This document shows positions 7,930 to 15,829 of a stretch of DNA of 64,000 nucleotides, in pieces. The notes under the pieces are model-generated. The model was not told the origin of the DNA. It saw only the letters and a program-made list of their open reading frames with translations, and did not search any database. The stretch covers positions 1 through 64,000 of the forward strand of contig NZ_LILB01000001.1 in the NCBI RefSeq assembly GCF_001274945.1, read 5' to 3'. The stretch comes from Viridibacillus arvi. Lineage in GTDB: Bacteria > Bacillota > Bacilli > Bacillales_A > Planococcaceae. How positions within the stretch are numbered: the first letter of the stretch is position 1; each line of letters opens with the position of its first letter. A program made the position numbers and the translations under genes.

Positions 7930-8313
7930 ATATTCATCATATTGCTTCAAAAACAGAAACGTAACAATTAGAGAAGAAATATTGAGAAAATAAATAATAT
8001 CGGTGAAATTCTTTAGGGGACATATTGCCATAAAAGTACAGTCGTTTTATAAGATTGTGAAAAATTGTACTTCAACTAACGGGTGCTTTAGTAGAAGAGG
8101 TGCTTTAGTTCAATAAGAAGTAGAGCCTTTTCTTATTGAACTAACGTAGCAGTATAGTTGAACAAGAAATTTGTTACCTCACGTGTCGAAGAATCATCTC
8201 ACGTATCAACACCTTAAATTCATACCGCTAACTCTTTAGTCAGAATATACTGTTGAAGCATTAAATAGAATTTTTTAACGAAGTTTGACTTAGTAAATCA
8301 AAGGGGAGTTCAT
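7930..8313 (+). other. Gene-free stretch holding hairpin repeat copy 5
   Basis: Apart from the repeat at 8051-8166 I see only short A/T-rich DNA and a duplicated motif CTCACGT near 8176 and 8200. No open frame with a ribosome-binding site occurs. Confidence 0.6.
8051..8166 (+). repeat. Hairpin repeat copy 5 (most complete element)
   Basis: Order: leader ATTGTGAAAAATTGTACTTC, first small hairpin around CTAACGGGTGCTTTAG, then TTAGTTCAATAAG (8105-8117) perfectly complementary to CTTATTGAACTAA (8132-8144), then a second small hairpin ending in TAGTTGAA. The whole can fold as one long cruciform. Confidence 0.9.
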
Positions 8314-8745
8314 ATGAAATTTACAAAGACCTTATTTGTTTCATTGGCAATGATTTTACTTGTTATTACTGGGTGTTCTAATGGAAAAGAAGACTTAGGA
8401 GAATATATAAAAGTTCAAAAAAGTATTGGTGATGAAAATAAATATGAAGACTTCAAAGAAATTACTGATAATAAACAAGTTCAAAGGGTGAAAGATATTA
8501 TATTAGATAGGGATGAATGGAAAAACGTCAAAGTAGATATGGAACGTCTTGCTGATTACAAGTTTTGGTTTCAATTTAAAAATCCTAAAATACAGGCTAA
8601 AACAGTGTTATATGAAATTTGGGTAAGTCCAAATAAAGATAAAGTAGAGGTTGTAAGGGGGGATGATCAGTATGTTCAATTAAACGAGGAAGATTCTACT
8701 GATTTATTTGAAATATTTACAGGTGGAAAGTTTTCTGATTTGTGA
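8314..8745 (+). CDS. Small lipoprotein (possibly YhfM-like)
   Basis: A 143-residue protein with a lipoprotein signal: two lysines, a hydrophobic core and the lipobox VITGC with Cys21, so it is expected on the outer face of the membrane. The mature part contains EITDNKQVQRVKDIIL, then a strand-rich segment (YKFWFQFKN, VLYEIWVSPNKDKVEVV, DDQYVQLN) and a short acidic C-terminal helix. The order 'conserved ITD-K-V helix, then strands' resembles the B. subtilis YhfM-type lipoprotein domain, but this is a loose likeness. AAAGGGGAG lies before the ATG. It stands alone between repeats. Confidence 0.7.
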   Translation: MKFTKTLFVSLAMILLVITGCSNGKEDLGEYIKVQKSIGDENKYEDFKEITDNKQVQRVKDIILDRDEWKNVKVDMERLADYKFWFQFKNPKIQAKTVLYEIWVSPNKDKVEVVRGDDQYVQLNEEDSTDLFEIFTGGKFSDL

Positions 8746-8763
8746 TTGGATAATACGGATCCT

Positions 8764-8840
8764 TATTCAACTAACGGGTGCTTTACTTCAATAAGGAGTG
8801 GAGCATTTTTTTGAACTAACGAGGCAGGTTAGTTTAATAA
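8764..8840 (+). repeat. Hairpin repeat copy 6
   Basis: TATTCAACTAACGGGTGCTT, TTCAATAAGGAGTGGAGC and TTGAACTAACGAGGCAGG followed by TTAGTTTAA: the composite order of copies 3 and 5 with a diverged centre. Confidence 0.8.
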
Positions 8841-8911
8841 TGTTGTTGTAGTTAATAGGAAAAAGATTCTTTAGCAGGTTACCAAAAACTAATTCATATT
8901 TTAGAAACAAG

Positions 8912-8952
8912 AAAAAACCATTTTGATAAGTTATTTATCAAGATGGTTTTTT
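8912..8952. terminator. Bidirectional terminator
   Basis: AAAACCAT and TTGATAA pair with TTATCAA and ATGGTTTT around a 6-nt loop, with A-tracts and T-tracts on both sides. On the minus strand it ends the integrase remnant. Confidence 0.75.
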
Positions 8953-8968
8953 AATTTTCATTATATAA

Positions 8969-9109
8969 TTAAAAGTCAACGTTTTTACGACGTTGATCCA
9001 TATTAGTTAATATTTTTTGACTATCTGCATTGGCCATATTTGTAATATCATTATGACCGAGTTAATCACGAAGAAGGTGAATGTCGCCACCATTGCGAAT
9101 GAAGATTTC
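8969..9109 (-). pseudogene. C-terminal remnant of a second tyrosine recombinase
   Basis: Reading leftward from 9109 the frame gives EIFIRNGGDIHLLRD, an in-frame TAA (9062-9064, replacing a probable Gln), then LGHNDITNMANADSQKILTN and a lysine/arginine-rich end. 'GGDIHLLRDxLGH' is the typical spacing just before the nucleophile region of integrases, but the Tyr is lost. It is too short and too broken to act. Confidence 0.7.
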
Positions 9110-9210
9110 CTTAAACTAAATTATTTATGACAAGTAATTTAAAAAGTTTATTTTTTAAATTATGGGGAATATTAAAAAGCGAGAAGTTAAATACAGAAAG
9201 GAAGATATAA

Positions 9211-9747
9211 ATGAAACACTTGAAAATGGCATTAGGAGTACCACTTTTATTTGGGATGTTGTATGGTTGTAGTTCTAACAAGGCAACAGATGAAACGGGT
9301 AATACAACTGTTAAACAAGAAGAAACGGATACTAATACGAATACCGACACGAATACCGATACAAATACAAACACGGACACTAACAAAGATATGAATAACA
9401 ATGGACAAGCAGGGACAACTCAAAATTTACCTTATAATTTTGCTGAGTTTTCGTTAGATGTTGATTATTCACCGACAGAATCTTATGAAGTTGATTACGA
9501 ATATGAAACTACAGGTGTGGAAGTTGAGCTAGATGATGACCGCAATAATATAAAGCTTAGAGGCGACGAAGCTTTGGCTAAGTTAGAGCCTATGTTTAAG
9601 AAGCTTAAATTTGATGCATCTACAGCAAATGATGAAGTAATCGATCATGTAATTTCTGTCTTTGGCATAGACAAAAACTATACTTCGTTTGAACTTGAAG
9701 TCAAATTCGCAGATGGAACAGAGAAGGAATATAAGAAAACAAAATAA
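9211..9747 (+). CDS. YusW-like lipoprotein with a Thr-Asp-Thr-Asn repeat linker
   Basis: 178 residues: a lipoprotein signal with the Cys in MLYGCSS, a disordered linker of about 35 residues built of TDTN/TNTD units, then a domain with the YusW pattern (LPYNFAEFSLDVDY, YEVDYEYET, LKFDASTANDEVIDHVI, FELEVKFADGTEKEY). It would be anchored outside the cell, its folded domain held off the membrane by the linker. The function of YusW proteins is unknown. AGGAAG lies before the ATG. The repeat DNA (about 9329-9390) is a short tandem array that could vary in copy number. Confidence 0.85.
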   Translation: MKHLKMALGVPLLFGMLYGCSSNKATDETGNTTVKQEETDTNTNTDTNTDTNTNTDTNKDMNNNGQAGTTQNLPYNFAEFSLDVDYSPTESYEVDYEYETTGVEVELDDDRNNIKLRGDEALAKLEPMFKKLKFDASTANDEVIDHVISVFGIDKNYTSFELEVKFADGTEKEYKKTK

Positions 9748-9759
9748 GCTAAATTAGAA

Positions 9760-9797
9760 ATGTCTCACGTTTATTGTACTTGTGAGGCATTTTTTTG
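9760..9797 (+). terminator. Intrinsic terminator after the YusW-like gene
   Basis: ATGTCTCAC pairs with GTGAGGCAT, followed by seven T. Confidence 0.8.
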
Positions 9798-9924
9798 TGG
9801 GAATATGGGTGCCGAGCTCAATTTTGAGTGCATAACGAATTTATTAGTCATAAAAGGAAGTGTCTCCTGTATACTAGTTAGAGGAAATATTATACATAGA
9901 GAAACTTGATAAAGGGGTGAATAA

Positions 9925-10077
9925 ATGGAGATTTTAGCGATTCTACCGGTTTTGTTATTTTACATATTACCAATTGTATTTATTATTTGGTTTGCAGTGA
10001 ACATGGTGAAATTACAAAAAGAAAAAAATGAAATTTTGAGAACTATTGCGAAAAGATTAGATAATAAAGAGATATAG
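9925..10077 (+). CDS. Small single-pass membrane protein (50 aa)
   Basis: AAAGGGGTG lies 6 nt before ATG 9925. The peptide has one membrane helix (about residues 4-25, ILAILPVLLFYILPIVFIIW) followed by a charged, coiled tail (KLQKEKNEILRTIAKRLDNK). Many Bacillus genomes carry such peptides of unknown function; some assist membrane complexes or sporulation. It is monocistronic, ended by the hairpin at 10158-10190. Confidence 0.7.
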   Translation: MEILAILPVLLFYILPIVFIIWFAVNMVKLQKEKNEILRTIAKRLDNKEI

Positions 10078-10157
10078 TGGTGTCGAGGGCTCCTTTTAAA
10101 GTGAACTTCTAATTTAAATCATATATCCTGTTTCTAAGGAGCATACAACAGAAAACA

Positions 10158-10190
10158 AAAGAGCCAATTCATTCTAATTGAGCTCTTTTT
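10158..10190 (+). terminator. Intrinsic terminator
   Basis: AAGAGC and CAATT pair with AATTG and GCTCTT, followed by TTT. Confidence 0.75.
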
Positions 10191-10248
10191 GTATAATGCA
10201 AAATTCAAACGAAACGAATTTCTTGAAGTATCGAGAAAGTAGGAATCT

Positions 10249-10824
10249 ATGATGTTACCTTACTTATATATAGTACTTTTGGTCGTATTTATCTTTTTTG
10301 TAATTCATAACATGGAGAGAAGAATAGGAGGAATCAAGTTTCTTATAATAATCGCATCATTGTTTTTAAATATACTTAGTTTAATAATATTAGATATATT
10401 AACATTGGAAAATAATAGGGGAGGTATGTCTGGTAATGGAAATCCTGCTATTTTAGTCTACCCTTTTTTTCTTCCATTGCTCTTGATTTTTCTTTGCACA
10501 TGGGTTGCTATAGTGTATAAGGACTTTGCTCTTAAATCGTTATCAATGGTAAATAAATATTTACTCGCTGGTTTAAGCTTGTTAATCGTCGGATTAATTT
10601 TCGGTGAAACTTTTATGAATAATGCTTTAAAGCCACTAGAAAATACACCGTACCATCCATTTAAAGGAGAATACGGATCAGTGATCAACATATATACAAA
10701 CGCGATTTTTTTCAATGGTATTACGTTTGGTGTCTTAGTATTAGCGTTATTTGTAGGGATATTACTTTGGGTTAAAATGCTTGTACTTGCAAGAAATACT
10801 AAGGTTAGAAATAAAAATGTTTAG
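10249..10824 (+). CDS. Hypothetical membrane protein, about five helices
   Basis: 191 residues with hydrophobic stretches at about 4-20, 30-50, 70-90, 100-120 and 150-175, separated by short polar loops; one longer loop (NNALKPLENTPYHPFKGEYG) is probably extracytoplasmic. The C terminus is basic (LARNTKVRNKN), fitting a cytoplasmic end. No motif identifies a family. The RBS is weak (AGAAAGTAGGA). It stands alone between two terminators. Confidence 0.55.
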   Translation: MMLPYLYIVLLVVFIFFVIHNMERRIGGIKFLIIIASLFLNILSLIILDILTLENNRGGMSGNGNPAILVYPFFLPLLLIFLCTWVAIVYKDFALKSLSMVNKYLLAGLSLLIVGLIFGETFMNNALKPLENTPYHPFKGEYGSVINIYTNAIFFNGITFGVLVLALFVGILLWVKMLVLARNTKVRNKNV

Positions 10825-10870
10825 AATATTAGAGTTCCTACCTGTGTTTAAAATAATGCCACAATAGCCA

Positions 10871-10907
10871 AAAGCTCCTTGCAATTTTTTTTAGCAAGGA
10901 GCTTTTT
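10871..10907. terminator. Bidirectional terminator between convergent genes
   Basis: AAAGCTCCTTGC pairs perfectly with GCAAGGAGCTTT around an 11-nt T-rich loop; serves the membrane protein (+) and the MFS gene (-). Confidence 0.9.
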
Positions 10908-10944
10908 CTCGAAATTATCCATATTTATTAACTAAATGAAATAT

Positions 10945-12273
10945 CTACTCTTCAGAATTTATTAGTACTTGTTTTTTCGATTTATTACGAGACCACACTA
11001 CTACTGGAATCAGTAAAAGAGAGAGAGTACTTCCTACAAAGGAAAGTGTAGCATAACTAGAACTTGCTACGACGATACCTGACATTACTCCGGCAGATGC
11101 TCCAGATAAGGCAATTAAAACATCTACTGTCCCTTGTGTTTTTGCACGAGTAGTAATAGTAGTTGCATCTACAATAAGTGCTGTCCCACTAATAAAGCCG
11201 AAGTTCCAACCCATTCCAAGCAAAACTAGCGCAAGGATTAGGAACGGCAACGAATCTCCAGGTGCAAGAGCTGCTACTGCACCAGATGCTAGCAGTGTGA
11301 TAGCAGCAGCAATGGCCATCGTGATACGTCCCATTTTATCTACTAGTATACCCGTTATGAGAGAGGGGAGATACATAGATCCAATATGAAAGCCAATTAC
11401 CAAACCTATTGCATTTAACCCGTGACCATGGTGCCCCATATGTACTGGAGTCATAGTCATTATTGCTACCATGACTACTTGTGTTAAAACCATTATTGTA
11501 GCTCCAACTATTATGCCTCGCTTATTCGCTGCTTGAACCGTAGAATCTGTATTTAAATTATTACTAATATTAGTTTCTTTAGCTTCTGCAATTGCTTTTG
11601 CTACGATGAAAGGATCTGGACGAAGAAAAATCAGTAGTACTAAGCCTGCTAGTATAAAGGCCGCTGCACCAAGTATAAATGGGCCAGCTAATGGTGGAAT
11701 ACCTAAGGAGATGGCCACACCTCCCATTACGCCTACTAAATTTGGTCCAGCAACCGCACCTAATGTTGTTGACACCATGGCTATACTGACCGCAGTTGCT
11801 CGTTGAGAAGAATTTGCTAAATCTGTACCTGCATAGCGTGCTTGTAAGTTAGTCGCTGTGCCTGCACCATAAATAAGTAATGAAGCAAAGAGCAGAATGA
11901 TGTTATTTGTAGTAGCAGCTAGTATTACCCCTAATGCCCCAACGCCTCCAGCTAAAAAGCCAGTTGTGAGACCCATACGGCGTCCAAACCGTTGAGTTAA
12001 GCGACCTACAATTAGAGCTGCACTTGCTGAACCTAAAGTTAGGAATGCTACAGGCAATCCTGCAAAACTATCTGTCCCCAGCATATCTTGAACTAAAAGT
12101 GCTCCAACAGTTACTCCCGCAGCTAAACCAGCACCACCAAATATTTGTGACATAACAATAATGAATAATGTTCTCTTATACAATTTTCGCTGTTTTTCTG
12201 GAGAATCAATATAACTTTGTAACCACGAAGCTTGGGTTTTTAATGCTTTGGAATCGTTATCTTCAATAGCCAA
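10945..12273 (-). CDS. MFS transporter (drug/metabolite exporter type)
   Basis: About 442 residues with 12 predicted membrane helices in two bundles split by a polar loop (SNNLNTDSTVQAANKRG). The loop after helix 2 carries the MFS motif in degenerate form (GRLTQRFGRRMGLTTG), and a second copy follows helix 8 (DKMGRITMAI). The N-terminal half contains AGPNLVG, in the area of the antiporter C motif, which fits a proton-driven exporter. The TTG at 12273 is chosen because AAAGGCGG stands 6-7 nt upstream; a start at 12291 would be RBS-less. The substrate is unknown; no adjacent regulator marks it. Confidence 0.85.
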   Translation of the reverse strand: MAIEDNDSKALKTQASWLQSYIDSPEKQRKLYKRTLFIIVMSQIFGGAGLAAGVTVGALLVQDMLGTDSFAGLPVAFLTLGSASAALIVGRLTQRFGRRMGLTTGFLAGGVGALGVILAATTNNIILLFASLLIYGAGTATNLQARYAGTDLANSSQRATAVSIAMVSTTLGAVAGPNLVGVMGGVAISLGIPPLAGPFILGAAAFILAGLVLLIFLRPDPFIVAKAIAEAKETNISNNLNTDSTVQAANKRGIIVGATIMVLTQVVMVAIMTMTPVHMGHHGHGLNAIGLVIGFHIGSMYLPSLITGILVDKMGRITMAIAAAITLLASGAVAALAPGDSLPFLILALVLLGMGWNFGFISGTALIVDATTITTRAKTQGTVDVLIALSGASAGVMSGIVVASSSYATLSFVGSTLSLLLIPVVVWSRNKSKKQVLINSEE

Positions 12274-12503
12274 TACAAGTCCGCCTTTCAATAAATAGAA
12301 ATTAATTCACATGTTTAGTTGCGAATTCATATTTTTTTCGCAGTCTTCTTTCAATACACTTCGACTATATAAGATATTCTTCGGATTTAACAATATACAA
12401 AGCTTCTTATTTTTAAATAGGGTTATTTAACCACTCTAGTGTTCTTCTAGTTTATAGGTGATAGAGGAATTAATCAATAATTCAGTAAAATTTTAGAGTT
12501 CAA

Positions 12504-13112
12504 TCAATTAAAAAATAATCCTTTGAATAAGAATAATGCGGTACACCATATAAAGATACTTGAGCATTTATTGAAAAGATTCATTAGTGTACCTGAGCTA
12601 TCAAGTTTTTTCATCGTTGCACCTGCTAATGTAAGACCGAAAAACCAACACCATGACACTGCAATACAAGTAACCGTAAAGATAATTTGTTCCATGCCAG
12701 TGTATCGTAAAGCACTTGTTCCAATTACACCTACTGTATCTAAAATAGCATGTGGATTTAACAGCGACACAGATAATGCAAAGATGATTTGTTTCTTCAT
12801 CGGTAAGCTTTTTCCTGTCTCAACTGATGCCGGTTTAGAAGTCCAAATTGAATACCCCATATAAAATAAAAAAATGATTCCAACACTCATTAACCCTAAG
12901 CGTAACCATTCAAATTGCAATACGATGGCAGATAAGCCAAACACCGCAAGTACAATAAGCAAAGTATCACAAAGTGAAGCAGCAATAGTTGCTGGAAGTG
13001 CCTTCAATAAATTTGGTTGCGAAGCACCTTGCGAGAAAATAAAAACGTTTTGTACACCTAAAGGTAAAATAAGTCCAAATGCTAGTAAAAATCCATGTAA
13101 TATAGCTTCCAT
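12504..13112 (-). CDS. LysE/ArgO-family amino-acid exporter
   Basis: 202 residues with six helices and the LysE hallmarks: an N-terminal helix with FGLILPLGVQNVFIFSQG, a second block ASLCDTLLIVLAVFG, and SLLNPHAILDTVGVIG in helix 4. Relatives export lysine, arginine or other amino acids with proton exchange. It is divergent from the MocR-type regulator 13220-14644, with a perfect palindrome between them, so the regulator probably controls it in response to an amino acid or a pyridoxal-linked ligand. Confidence 0.92.
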   Translation of the reverse strand: MEAILHGFLLAFGLILPLGVQNVFIFSQGASQPNLLKALPATIAASLCDTLLIVLAVFGLSAIVLQFEWLRLGLMSVGIIFLFYMGYSIWTSKPASVETGKSLPMKKQIIFALSVSLLNPHAILDTVGVIGTSALRYTGMEQIIFTVTCIAVSWCWFFGLTLAGATMKKLDSSGTLMNLFNKCSSIFIWCTALFLFKGLFFN

Positions 13113-13170
13113 ATCAAAAAACTCCCTTCCATTACAACTTTACCTATGTTACAACTAAAGGAAAACATCC

Positions 13171-13198
13171 AATTGGTTGGTTTTTAATCCAACCAATT
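13171..13198. promoter_or_regulatory. Perfect palindromic operator between lysE and the MocR gene
   Basis: AATTGGTTGG-N8-CCAACCAATT, a flawless 10-bp inverted repeat in the 107-bp divergent intergenic space, just 5' of the regulator RBS. Confidence 0.75.
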
Positions 13199-13219
13199 TT
13201 GCGAGAGGAGAAGATCATT

Positions 13220-14644
13220 TTGCAATGGAAACCAAAACGACATTCACAACTATCCCTTCATAGCCAAATCGTTGATTGGATAACTTCTCTTATACAACAA
13301 GGTGAATGGACGATAGGGATGAAGCTACCACCTCAAAGAAAGTTAGCTGAAATGTTGGATGTGAACCGTAGTACAATTATTCAAGTATTGGATGAGTTAA
13401 AGGCTGATGGGTTACTTGAAACAAAAAGAGGTGGGGGTACTTTTGTGGCTAATAATAGCTGGAATGTCCTACTAAATAAATCACAGCCCAATTGGCAAAA
13501 GCATATTCAAACGAGTATTCATAAGCCTAATTACCATACAATTCAACTAATCAATGAATATGAGCAAGATGCATCTATGATACGGTTAGGTACTGGAGAA
13601 CTGTCTCCTGAATTATTGCCAACCAATTTACTAGAAGAATCACTACAATCCATGTCACTTAATGCTCGTGATATAGGTTATTCAGAACCGAAAGGGAGTA
13701 AAAGGCTGAGATTAGTTTTAAGAGATTGCTTGCGTAAACAAGGTATTCATACATCTCCTGAAAGTATTTTAATCGTTTCAGGTGCGTTACAAGCACTTCA
13801 ATTAATTTCAGTAGGTTTACTTGAACAGCAATCCATTATTTTTCAAGAGCATCCTTCATATTTAAATTCTGTTCACCCATTTCAATCTGCTGGAATGCAG
13901 ATGGTGTCTGTACAAAGCAATGAACGATTAGAAGAAACATTAAAAGCTTTAAAAGGAAAAAGACAATCTCTTTTCTATACTGTCCCAACATTACATAACC
14001 CTACTGGAAAAATAATGTCAGTGGATGAACGCCATCGATTATTGGACATCTGTAGTACGTTGCAAATACCAATTATCGAAGATAATGTATATCAAGAATT
14101 ATTATTTGAAGAATCTGTACCCTCTTTGAAATCATTTGATCAGTCAGGACAAGTTTTGTATTTGGGCAGTGTATCAAAGACTTTAAGTCCGGGGCTCCGA
14201 ATTGGCTGGGTCGTCGCGCCTGAACCGGTTATCAATCGACTCGCTGATATTAAAATGCAAACTGACTACGGCTCCAGTGCTTTTTCGCAAGAAATCGTCG
14301 CACTCTGGTTAGAGACTGGTTTATATGATCAACATCTTGGACAATTGCGCCAACAATTACAACAGCGTTCTTCATTTGTTGAAGGGATATTAGAAAAAGA
14401 TTTTAATGAAGTGGCAACATGGGAGAAGCCAAAAGGGGGCTTTTATATTTGGCTGAGATTTAATGACCCTATAGTTAATAAAGCATTGTTTTTAAAACTT
14501 ATAAAGCAAAAGGTTCTTATCAATCCTGGCTACATATATGATCCTAATGATATGTATCATATACGCTTGTCTTATGCATATGCTTCATTGGCTGAATTAC
14601 AAGAGGGGCTTGCTATATTGTTATCCAGTATTAAGTTACATTAA
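13220..14644 (+). CDS. MocR-type (GntR-aminotransferase) transcriptional regulator
   Basis: About 474 residues. The N-terminal 70 form a GntR winged helix (LHSQIVDWITSLIQQGEW, LPPQRKLAEMLDVNRSTIIQ, GLLETKRGGGTFV). After a linker comes a fold-type I aminotransferase domain with HNPTGKIMS, the Asp that pairs with the PLP ring in IIEDNVYQEL, and the PLP lysine in SVSKTLSPGLRIGW. MocR proteins sense PLP adducts or amino acids and act on nearby genes. The TTG at 13220 is preferred (GAGAGGAG 9 nt upstream) over the TTG at 13199, which falls in the operator. It is divergent from the LysE exporter. Confidence 0.93.
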   Translation: MQWKPKRHSQLSLHSQIVDWITSLIQQGEWTIGMKLPPQRKLAEMLDVNRSTIIQVLDELKADGLLETKRGGGTFVANNSWNVLLNKSQPNWQKHIQTSIHKPNYHTIQLINEYEQDASMIRLGTGELSPELLPTNLLEESLQSMSLNARDIGYSEPKGSKRLRLVLRDCLRKQGIHTSPESILIVSGALQALQLISVGLLEQQSIIFQEHPSYLNSVHPFQSAGMQMVSVQSNERLEETLKALKGKRQSLFYTVPTLHNPTGKIMSVDERHRLLDICSTLQIPIIEDNVYQELLFEESVPSLKSFDQSGQVLYLGSVSKTLSPGLRIGWVVAPEPVINRLADIKMQTDYGSSAFSQEIVALWLETGLYDQHLGQLRQQLQQRSSFVEGILEKDFNEVATWEKPKGGFYIWLRFNDPIVNKALFLKLIKQKVLINPGYIYDPNDMYHIRLSYAYASLAELQEGLAILLSSIKLH

Positions 14645-14721
14645 AGTCAATTAACACAGGAGTCTATGGGATAAAGTTATTACTCAAAAAGTGAAAATGT
14701 ACTTAGGAATAAATAAGATTT

Positions 14722-14756
14722 AAAAAGCAATCTCATCCTGAGGTTGCTTTTTTGTA
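14722..14756 (+). terminator. Intrinsic terminator of the MocR gene
   Basis: AAAAAGCAATCTC pairs with GAGGTTGCTTTTTT around ATCCT; its T-tail touches the PadR operator. Confidence 0.85.
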
Positions 14757-14800
14757 TCACTTAATGATATATTACTTTTAGATATATCATTAAGTGATAC
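14754..14800. promoter_or_regulatory. PadR operator: 19-bp perfect inverted repeat
   Basis: GTATCACTTAATGATATAT (14754-14772) is the exact reverse complement of 14782-14800, with a 9-nt spacer, directly before the padR ribosome-binding site. PadR regulators bind ATGT/ATGATA-type palindromes and repress themselves. Confidence 0.85.
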
Positions 14801-14816
14801 ATATGGAGGTGCTAAG

Positions 14817-15131
14817 TTGAAGTCACTTGAACAATTAACAGATCCAGTATTTTATATTATGGCAGCATTAGCAAAACCAAAGCATGGCTATGCAGTGATG
14901 AGCTTAGTGGAGGAAACAACGAATGGCGCATTTGTCATTGGACCTGCAACTTTATATACGATTATTAAGAAATTATTAGCCGAAGAATTGATAGTGTTAC
15001 ATGACGCATCAGATTCTCGCCGTAAGGTATATGTACTTACGGAAAAAGGGAGAACCGTTTTAGAAAAAGATATTGAACGACGCAAAATAATGCTTACGTT
15101 AGCGGAAAAAGAACTTACAAAGGGGGACTAA
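14817..15131 (+). CDS. PadR-family transcriptional regulator
   Basis: 104 residues forming a PadR winged helix: FYIMAALAKPKHGYAVMSLVEE (helices 1-2), FVIGPATLYTIIKKLLAEELI (recognition helix), SRRKVYVLTEKG (wing) and a C-terminal coiled helix for dimerisation, as in subfamily 2 (short) PadR proteins. The start is TTG 14817, 6 nt after GGAGGTG. It lies 2 nt upstream of a DUF2812 membrane gene, a pairing common in Firmicutes, and behind a long palindrome that probably mediates autorepression released by a membrane-active or drug-like ligand. Confidence 0.93.
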   Translation: MKSLEQLTDPVFYIMAALAKPKHGYAVMSLVEETTNGAFVIGPATLYTIIKKLLAEELIVLHDASDSRRKVYVLTEKGRTVLEKDIERRKIMLTLAEKELTKGD

Positions 15132-15133
15132 GT

Positions 15134-15661
15134 ATGACGAAAATGAAATATATGATGTCTGGGGGATTAGCGTTTTCCGAGCAAAAAGATATGCAAAAGT
15201 TACAGAAGAATGCACAAAAAGGATGGCATCTAAATAGTTTTGCAACACTTGGTTACAATTTAGAAAAAAAGGAAGCAGAGGATGTACAGTATAGTATTGA
15301 TTATCGTAAGTTAGAAAAAGGTGAAGAAGAGGAATATTTTGAATTATTTTCTACAGCCGGTTGGACACATGTTTGTTCAAGTTATGAAATGCACATTTTC
15401 AAAGCTTCACCTAATATAAAACCAATCTACACTGACGTAGAATCTAATATTGATAAAATTGAACGATTAGCTAGACCAGTTAATATTTCTACCATTTTTG
15501 TTGCACTAATTGCTATGTTATTTTGGGTAATCATGACTTTTACAAATAGTCCGTTTCAGCAAATAGGTACCTGGTTATTTATTTGTTCATATGTATTACT
15601 GATGCCGATGCTTGGGATGCTAGTTGTTCTCCAATATCGTAAGTGGATTAAAAAGTGTTAA
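15134..15661 (+). CDS. DUF2812 membrane protein
   Basis: 175 residues. The first 115 form the soluble DUF2812 region (EQKDMQKLQKNAQKGWHLNSF, a GYNLEKKEAEDVQYSIDYR strand, FSTAGWTHVCSSYEMHIFKA), followed by two membrane helices (about 118-136 and 146-165). DUF2812 proteins are almost always encoded next to PadR regulators, as here, with 2 nt between the genes. The role is unknown; a stress-responsive membrane protein is the usual inference. Confidence 0.88.
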   Translation: MTKMKYMMSGGLAFSEQKDMQKLQKNAQKGWHLNSFATLGYNLEKKEAEDVQYSIDYRKLEKGEEEEYFELFSTAGWTHVCSSYEMHIFKASPNIKPIYTDVESNIDKIERLARPVNISTIFVALIAMLFWVIMTFTNSPFQQIGTWLFICSYVLLMPMLGMLVVLQYRKWIKKC

Positions 15662-15706
15662 ATGCAAGATCTTATCTTTAAATATTATAATAGTTGTCAA
15701 GACGAT

Positions 15707-15751
15707 AAACACCCCAGTGGTTGGAGATTAAATCTAACCATTGGGGTGTTT
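15707..15751. terminator. Bidirectional terminator
   Basis: AAACACCCCA plus TGGTT pair with AACCA plus TGGGGTGTTT; lies between DUF2812 (+) and tetR (-). Confidence 0.9.
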
Positions 15752-15829
15752 GTTATTACCAAATATAATAGAAAATAATTCTCATTTATACATGCTATCC
15801 CATTACTAATTTATGTTGTAGAGCAGAGG

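Noticed and set aside
46-8840. CTAACGGG repeats as a CRISPR array
   Set aside because: Spacing is irregular over kilobases, copies diverge, there are no spacers and no cas genes.
8969-9109. Antisense or plus-strand gene in the integrase remnant
   Set aside because: Only the minus frame carries the integrase word GGDIHLL...LGH; the plus side has no RBS-led frame.
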